A DNA stretch of 64,000 nt from Saccharina japonica (lineage: Eukaryota; Sar; Phaeophyceae; Laminariales; Laminariaceae), in the NCBI GenBank assembly GCA_008828725.1, contig MEHQ01002684.1:101951-165950 (forward strand), read 5' to 3'. Below, piece by piece: positions 56,870 through 64,000 of the stretch. The stretch's first letter is position 1. Every line of letters starts with the position of its first letter. The position numbers were made by a program, and so were the translations under genes. The notes beneath the pieces are model-generated. The model ran no database searches. It saw only the letters and a program-made list of their open reading frames with translations, and had not been told where the DNA came from.

Positions 56870-57349
56870 TTAATTTATGTACTGTAGAATTGAAACGCTT
56901 TGTAGCCACACTACTGTAATCCCCCATACAACTGTAATTTTTGGCGGACTAGCCCAAACCCAACCACAAGCAAATTGTATTCGTGCATGAATCAACTACT
57001 GTACCATCTTACAACCACTCCAAAGGAAAGCCCTGTATATATATGTATGCGTACGGGTGCCCACTATACTGGGGCACCTGAACCATTCACGAACACCTGC
57101 TGCTGTGCCCGTTGTTGACAACCTGTTATCACGACGCAAGCAAGCCGCAAGGATCGATTCGTTGCGCAGAGCAGCAGTACCATCCCACATATGCCTACAG
57201 GTGCCCGCTATACTTGTGGCAACTGAAGCTATACCTACTTGCTGTGCCCACTGTTGACAACCTGTTCTCACGACGCCAGCAAGTCGCAGGTTGTGCAGAG
57301 CAGCAACGGCGACACCCCACATACGCGCACAGGTGTGCCCGCCATACTA

Positions 57350-58135
57350 CAGTAGTAACCATCTGAGAACGGTACTTTTTTTTTGTGGGTTCTGCCGATG
57401 GCTGTACTGAAATAACCAAGGCGACAATTCACACGCCGGTTGTGTCCAACAATGCCCTGAGTGAAAATAAAAATTCGCGTTCGCGTCGATTTTTATATTT
57501 TTCAGTTTTGCTTTAGTTATAGCCTTGAAAGGCTATTTTTGGTAAGGATTGCAAATGGCCAATTTTCAATATATTTAATTTCGGCTGGCTCAGGAAACCA
57601 TATTCTAGACCCGATATTGAAAATGTGTTCCCGGAGGATTGTGGTGATTAGCTATACGATCATCATACAAGTTGTATTGTAGTAAAATATCCATTTTTGA
57701 TGGCGCTGAAAATTTTTCCGTTTTCGGTTTTTTTCCTTACTGACAGTAAGGAATTAACCCCAAAACGGAAAAATTTTCAGCGCCATCAAAAATGGATATT
57801 TTACTACAATACAACTTGTATGATGATCGTATAGCTAATCACCACAATCCTCCGGGAACACATTTTCAATATCGGGTCTATAATATGGTTTCCTGAGCCA
57901 GCCGAAATTAAATATATTGAAAATTGGCCATTTGCAATCCTTACCAAAAATAGCCTTTCAAGGCTATAACTAAAGCAAAACTGAAAAATATAAAAATCGA
58001 CGCGAACGCGAATTTTCATTTTCACTCAGGGCATTGTTGGACACAACCGGCGTGTGAATTGTCGCCTTGGTTCTTTCAGTACAGCCATCGGCAGAACCCA
58101 CAAAAAAAAGTACCGTTCTCAGATGGTTACTACTG
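57350..58135. mobile_element. 786-bp almost perfectly palindromic TA-site element
   Basis: Left arm 57,350-57,724 and right arm 57,762-58,135 are inverted copies with only about three or four differences; the 37-bp loop itself holds CCTTACTGACAGTAAGG. Ends are CAGTAGTAACC, flanked by TA on both sides. Copy A has the clean empty site (CATACTAGGGC near 15,251), and the offset change of 788 equals the element plus TA. A TA duplication with a CAGT start fits Tc1/mariner-like fold-back MITEs. The 73-codon frames in each arm are the same sequence read from both sides and are not domain-like. Confidence 0.88.
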
Positions 58136-58244
58136 TAGGGCACCTGAACATTCCACAAATACCTGCTGTGCACGCTGTTGACAGCATGCTATCACGACGG
58201 GAAGTAAATCGCAAGGATCGATTCGCTGTGCAGAGCTGCTGCGC

Positions 58245-58275
<31 letters not shown>

Positions 58276-61200
58276 GGCGTATCTTTGCTTATTCCGTGAG
58301 CACAACTAGTGCTGTGCCCGCTGTTAACAACCACAGTTAACACGATCCAAGCAAGTCGCAAGTTGAACAGAGAAGCAGCAGCAGCAGCACCACCACCACC
58401 ACCAAAGTTAAACGTTGAACCGGATGAACCAGAAATACCCACGCGTTTGTTCCTGGTCGCTATTATTTGCTACTCTCACAAAGTATAGCACCCTCTGACA
58501 AGCGTACCTCACCGGTAACGGTGCTGCCAGGCTCCCCGAATAGCCACATGTGCAGAGAAAAAACAAGACGAATAGCAACCATCATAGCCACAACCACCTG
58601 GAGGAACCGGCTCAAAGATGAAGTAGCTCGGTCGTGGTGGTAGTGGTGTTCGCGTTAGGTGGTGGTGATGTTGGTTCCTGCTGTGGTGGTGCTGGGCGCG
58701 TTGGTTTCTTTACGCCGTCCGCCGCTCCGTCCGTACTGGCCCTCTGACCGGGAACGTAATATGGGGGTTTCCATATCAAACGGCCATAATATATCCAGTC
58801 GGAGTGTTACACTGCTAACTCGAGACAGACATACCACCGAATAAAAAACGGGCACCGTGACCGTTACTCCTGAATGGTAGCTCTGAATACAGTACTGTCC
58901 TACGTGAACCTTAAGCTCTTGCAGCTACCGTAAGACACAAGGTCTATCACAGATAACGATCCCAGACGAAATTGCCATCCTCTAATTTCCTTCACTAGCG
59001 GTCCTTCAGCTCTTGTCATATCCCTTCAGACGCGTTGCGATGGTGCATTTCGCCCCGGCCGGAATTGTCCGCAAACTGGTTCGAATTGTCGGTGTGGGTA
59101 ACCTATCGATTAGGTTAGGCCCCAACAACTGAGCTTACAACATATACCGCCCCGAGCTTCAAGTGGTGCTTCAAAGCTCCTCGGTATCGACTGTAATGTT
59201 CCCCTTCAATATTGCGGAGGGGCGATGAACAACTTTCACACAAGGCGGTGTCGCCGAAGTGTGGTGCCCTGCACGTTATTCAGATGAGCATGAGATACGC
59301 CATAATATGCCGTTTGAATGATGCACATGTTCTTGATCGTCGATGACCGACCCTAAAGTGTGCAAGTCTGGTTAACCTGCAAATTAGGCGTCCACACAGC
59401 ACATATGTATCGACATTAATGTTGACGTGATCATACCTTGGCGATGTACTGACGAAACTACATATGCCTTTTTGTCAGTGCTTGTCGCGAAGACACACGA
59501 CAGCTACCACCCCGCACGGCCTTGATCTAAACACAATTCTTGCGTACGTTCACGGCAGTGCTTATCTGGAGGGAGATCCGGTGCGAACCTCTGAATACCA
59601 CCGCTGCAAATCATGGCCGTCCATCGTACTGCTTGGGCATGTGTATGGCTGCTTCAAGCTGTGCACACCTCCCAAGGTAAAGTGACGACATGCCTAGGAG
59701 AGAACACAGGAACAGCGGTGGTTGTACCCTGAATTATGCGTGCTTGCACTCGGTCCTCGAAAGTTGCTGCTGACAGAGGTCGTGTACGAAGATTGACCTT
59801 CGAACGACCTCGTTTAATCCCGTCGCATTCCGCCTCTCACCAAGTCGTTGGTAATAATCAAATTCAGATCTCACCCGTATACCTGTCTATATGCCACCCT
59901 CGCTTGCTCTCTACCGTTGCCCGTTATACGTTGGAGCAGTGCGCTCCCAATCCAGTAGATATATCGACCGCGTGCTTCCCGGCCGTCTACCCTGGAGTCT
60001 GTGCCAACTTGTTTGGCGATGGGGTGATGCATTGCATTTCCTTGAACCGGAGTCACAAGACAATGTGAGCAAGCGACACCATCGACGGCAGCAGAGTCAC
60101 GCACATCTCTCCGCCGTTATGCGGTACTGTAACTAGTCGGGCTAGTGGGTGCCGTTGTTCTTAGCAGACACAAGCTTAAGTCGTTTTCCGTTTCGCGGTA
60201 AGCTATGACACGTAAATATTTGCCACGCTGCGTACACAGCATATGTTTTGCACCCTCTTCGATTGTAGCACGGAGTAATTCGCCTCGGCGGCCTTAACAT
60301 GTAGGGGTGATGTTGGTGCCCCCTTGACGTTGCTTTGGGGTCCCGATTTGAAGACCAATACTACAGTACTTATATAGGGGGTGCCGCTAAGTGCCTCGGT
60401 GTGATCTCTAACATTTGGCCTTCGTACAACGCGTGTGTGAAACGCCTAGCTATTCCTTATTGCGCTTCAAGAACGTCGATATACACCAGTCTTCGGAGGA
60501 GTTCGCCACAACCCTTGTCACGCGAGCATTCCACGCAGGACGAGAGGCATCCGATACACAGGGACGCTATCTTACAGTATCTCTAAACATCCAAATGTTT
60601 TCCGTGAGGAACGAAACGTTTTCGCGGCATTAGGGTTTACACCGCAGTCATAACGTAAAAAGCACATGACCTTACATATAATGTAACGGAACGACTGATA
60701 TAACGATATAGTCGAAACGTCGTGTCTTGCTAAAGGCGCCCGAGCTGCGCCATTCTCAAGCATTGCGACCTTTGTTTGCGGTATAGAGACTAGTAAACCC
60801 ACAGGAGAACTCCTTGAAGGCAATGTCACATCAAGGTGTACTTCTAAATCAGCAATTGAGTTGTTTACTCTCTCGCAATCCCTGCGGTATGCTTTCCGCA
60901 AGCTGAGGTGCTGCTTTCGCCGGTAGGTCGGTAATCAGCGCAACCAGCTGGCGGTCTGGGGAAAACAAAAGAAAGATACAGCAACATTTATCGTGTTTTT
61001 CGTGCACCTTGGTTGTTTCGCAGGTGTGCTATAAGGAATCAGGCTGCACTTGTGACGTCGGCGTTTGCGTCGACCGTGAAAGTACTGCTCTATGTGGTGA
61101 GTCGGAACCCTTTCAATGGTCGACATGTTACCTCAACGGTACCTAGTCTAGTAGTATATTCTGCTCGATTACCACAACTTGTGCAGCAGGGTACATGCTG

Positions 61201-61378
61201 TCGAGACTAGCATTTTGGAAACGTTCGAATATTCGATACTTGTCCTTTGGCGCGACAGCCCTTTTCAATAGAACGGGGCACGCTCACCCCGCCATCAGTG
61301 CGAATCATAGCGACACGATAGAGGTGGAAGTTTTGGCCGAAATGTTTTCTGACCGACGGGGCTTCTTGACCCAGAATC
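58136..61378. other. Copy B of 15,252-18,496; no gene recognised
   Basis: Near-identical to copy A, with scattered substitutions (for example near 59,811, 59,871, 59,963 and 61,230) and one added T near 60,190. A TGC run is at about 58,249-58,276. Open frames up to 110 codons show both silent and replacing differences, with no clear sign of selection. Confidence 0.5.
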
Positions 61379-61643
61379 GACGCATGCTACGATAGAGGTG
61401 CGCCCTGTTTTTTCTGAGCTCCTAACTTGAGGAGCTTTATAGGTCGCCGAAAAATGGGTTTTGGAGGAAAATAAAAGTGCTATATACCCGATGAACAATG
61501 CCATGGCCTCACTGAGTCTAGTATGGAAATTGTTTACAACACAATAATTAAATCTCGACGATTTTGGGTTGAGGAGCCCGATCATTCGGAAACGGTTTCA
61601 GCCAAAAAAAGGTATACCATATACCTCTATCGTAGCACGCGTC
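61379..61643. mobile_element. 265-bp MITE-like element, copy B
   Basis: Same TIRs and AATC flanks as 18,497-18,761. Confidence 0.65.
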
Positions 61644-62265
61644 AATCGTCGAAATTCTATATTTGTGTTGCAGCATTTTATGCTGTATAGTTAGGCCATG
61701 GTGTTGAGTACCGCGTAGACCTTTCGTTTCCGCCCACAGTTCGGTTTTGCGCGGGGTATATCATAGCGCTCCCTGAGTGACCAACCCCAGTACCGGCAAG
61801 GTTCACCTCTATCGCAGCATGCGTCGGCGTCAGCAATCCCTAGTACAACTGATTGCGTCAGCATAGCGGTACACGTATTGGACGGGGGTTGTGTTGGTCG
61901 TCGACCGATTATAGACTGGAGATGATGTAAAACCGAAATAATGCATGGGATGCGCCGCGGTGATGTGAAGGCCTCCAGTGAATTACAGATTCGTGCAGGG
62001 GGGCAGGAAAACTATGGGCTATTTCATGTATACAGTTTCCCCCCCCAAACTGCAGGGGCACAGGGCAGTGAGCTCTGCCCAGAAATAGAGCTCAGACAAC
62101 CCACCTCTTTTAACGTATCCCGAAACCCATGTTGATGAGTTTCCGTTGGGCAATGCAGCGTTTTTCGGCTACGTCCACACGACGAAATACATTGGCAGCA
62201 TCAAGTTGCAGGCTGCATCGGTAGACAGTACCGGCCGTGGCAATACCTAGCCTCATGTTTACAAA

Positions 62266-62519
62266 CACTGCAGTTCCTCCCCCCGGGGGGAATTAGAAGA
62301 GGTGATGGTCTCAATGGGTATCGTTGTGGGAACTTGTCTTTCGAAATATTTGTTTGGCTGGGTTTTTGCCGAAGCTTCAGGATGTTTAAAACCACTGCAG
62401 TTCCTCCTCCCGGGGGGAATTCGAAAATGTTATGGTCTCAATGGGCATCGTTGTTGGAGCTTGTCTTTCAAATATTTGATTTGCTGGGGTTTTGGCGAAG
62501 CCTCATAGTCTCAAAATAT
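62266..62519. repeat. Tandem duplication, 127-bp unit, copy B
   Basis: Same as 19,384-19,637. 62,520-63,513 holds no recognised gene. Confidence 0.7.
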
Positions 62520-63513
62520 CGATATAATAACTTTCCTGTACCGTACCGTTCCCGTCCCAAGTTAGTGACATCGTGGTAAACGAGGCAGCGGGCCGAGAGG
62601 TCGACACGTTTAAACAGAGGTAGCAACTTTGTGTTGAGAAGAAAAGCCAAACAAATGAGTCCACGCCACACGTGAGATACGCAAGCGTTCAAATATCAAT
62701 TTTGCCAAACATTGGTGCCTTGTATCTTGCATATATATGTATATATATGAAATGCAGAAATACCGTCGTCACAGTACCGAAATGTAGTATCGAACAAGAT
62801 CTTGACACATATGCGTTTATCATAGCTGATCATCAACGGTGCCGCTCCTGCTGTTCGCCTGTCTCGGAACCACGTCTTGTTACTTCCCACGTCTACAACT
62901 AGGTTTCACGCCAGGTACGAAGTGACCCTGAAAAGGGAAGTGTTGGGTGCATCGGTGTTTGGTTTTGGTGGTGACGAGGGGGTACGTTTGTACGGTACCG
63001 CAGGCATATCTACCACCTGCACCCCTGACGAATCCGTTGTATACCCAGGGTCACGTGTTCTCGCTGACCACCAGTTCGACAGAGTATTGTTGGGGGTATA
63101 ACGCGTGATGCATGATATACTGCCTTGGAGCGCGATTGGTTTACAGGTACCTAGTCATGGACGAGGATTGGGCAGTGTTAATCGCATGAGTACGTCGCTC
63201 ATCAACTTGCATAACCAACAATCACGAATAATAGTTGTGGGTCGGCCAGTAGAGCACCTAACCGTAAGACGTGTTTCTCGCCGAGAGTTAGTCGGGCAAA
63301 TCCGCCACTTTTTGCCTTTTGTTTCCGAAGGTCTTGTTAACTATCGTCGACGCTCATCCTATGTTTATATATCTGCTCATCCGGACAGCACCACCATCCA
63401 ACATACTGTGTACACGTATTGATCACGGCTGGCGCCAAGTCATCAGACCAGAATGTCCACTACAATGTCACATGTGATCCACCGCCAAGAGGTTTTGCAC
63501 CACCGTGTGTAGC

Positions 63514-64000
63514 ATGTTGCGGTTGCGCTGTTCCTCGCTGATTTTACTGTGGCTTGCCGGTATTGTTGCAGTAAGAGCACGGTCACTGCTCCAATATAAG
63601 TGTGTTTTTGTCTGTGGCAATAACCATCGCTTGCTAATATAAATCAGTGAGAACGCTTAAGTGGAAATTATACTTGGTACAATACATCAACGGCGTATTG
63701 TAACCCTCTTTCTGGCTGGAAAATGGTGGAGAGTACAAAGGCATGCAAACCAACTCTCGAGACGTCGTATTCTTGACGGTAGAATAGCATCTACAATTAG
63801 TGAGCAGTCGTGTTCTTGGTGACTCTTCCTGGTTGATTCCTCGCCCGCATCGTAGTGTCCGCATAATCGTTTCGCTCTCGGTGATTACATGCATATCCTG
63901 GGGGCAGGCCCCAACCCCTAGCGTGGTAGAGGCGGTAATTGCTATAGCTTTATCTAGCACGAATAACTCATGGCAAACGGCACGACTGACCAAACAGCTT
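63514..64000 (+). CDS. 5' part of the second copy of the root-cap/LEA-like secreted protein gene (cut by window end)
   Basis: Exon 1 at 63,514-63,570 codes the same 19-residue signal peptide with the same GTAAGA donor. Exon 2 starts at 63,908 after GGGGGCAG and is open to the window end. I see no coding difference from 20,632-21,118, so the gene's start is duplicated intact. Whether exon 3 and the rest exist in copy B cannot be judged here. Confidence 0.6.

Larger units (their letters stand above)
41546..64000 (+). repeat. Large direct segmental duplication, copy B
   Basis: Collinear with 2,217-21,118 and cut by the window end. Features private to this copy are tandem GGT/CCA modules and the assembly gap (42.4-44.0 kb), about 2.1 kb at 44,407-46,483, an extra satellite dimer with a 268-bp insertion (52,774-53,041), and the 786-bp palindromic element (57,350-58,135). 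It lacks the elements at 8,559 and 14,464 of copy A. Scattered single-base differences elsewhere are about 1% or less. Confidence 0.9.

Overview
This is eukaryotic nuclear DNA, mostly repeats and transposon remains, with a few intron-containing genes. I see GT-AG introns, short first exons coding for signal peptides, tRNA-derived SINEs, terminal-inverted-repeat (TIR) transposons, a GC-rich satellite array, many trinucleotide repeats and one 198-base assembly gap. The C-terminal transposase fragment and the style of the gene products look stramenopile to me (brown-alga-like is my best guess), but this is weakly supported because there is no rRNA, organellar or marker gene.

Layout. The dominant feature is a large direct duplication. 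Copy A starts near 2.2 kb and copy B near 41.5 kb. They can be aligned to the window end (64,000 pairs with about 21,118). Most of the aligned sequence is about 99% identical by eye, with an offset of 42.2-42.9 kb. The offset changes are explained by single events: a 754-bp Harbinger-like element and a 310-bp element only in A; a 786-bp almost perfectly palindromic TA-site element, a 268-bp insertion, one extra satellite dimer and about 2.1 kb of extra sequence only in B; and a 440-bp deletion in B. The duplication is either a recent tandem duplication or two haplotypes wrongly assembled end to end.

Genes. (1) 20,632-22,268 (+) is a three-exon model, 406 aa, secreted, with a C-terminal region resembling the plant root-cap/LEA-related VWD-like domain; its first exon and part of its second recur at 63,514-64,000. 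(2) 26,425-26,825 (+) is a two-exon model for a 95-aa small secreted protein. (3) 27,100-27,306 (-) is a possible terminal exon of unknown function. (4) 29,594-31,845 (-) is a two-exon model for a 265-aa secretory-pathway sulfotransferase-like protein with a MITE in its intron. (5) 35,626-37,853 is a 2.2-kb pogo/Tc1-type transposon carrying a decayed transposase C-terminus. In three of these models the signal peptide is a separate 55-69 nt exon.

The rest is repeat mosaic. It includes a dispersed hairpin-bearing repeat (family R), GGT/CCA-rich modules, a tRNA-derived SINE family, several MITE families, and an alternating 217/225-bp higher-order satellite. Long open frames through the satellite and trinucleotide regions are not believed to be genes. 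No CRISPR, rRNA, intact tRNA or prokaryotic operon structure is visible.
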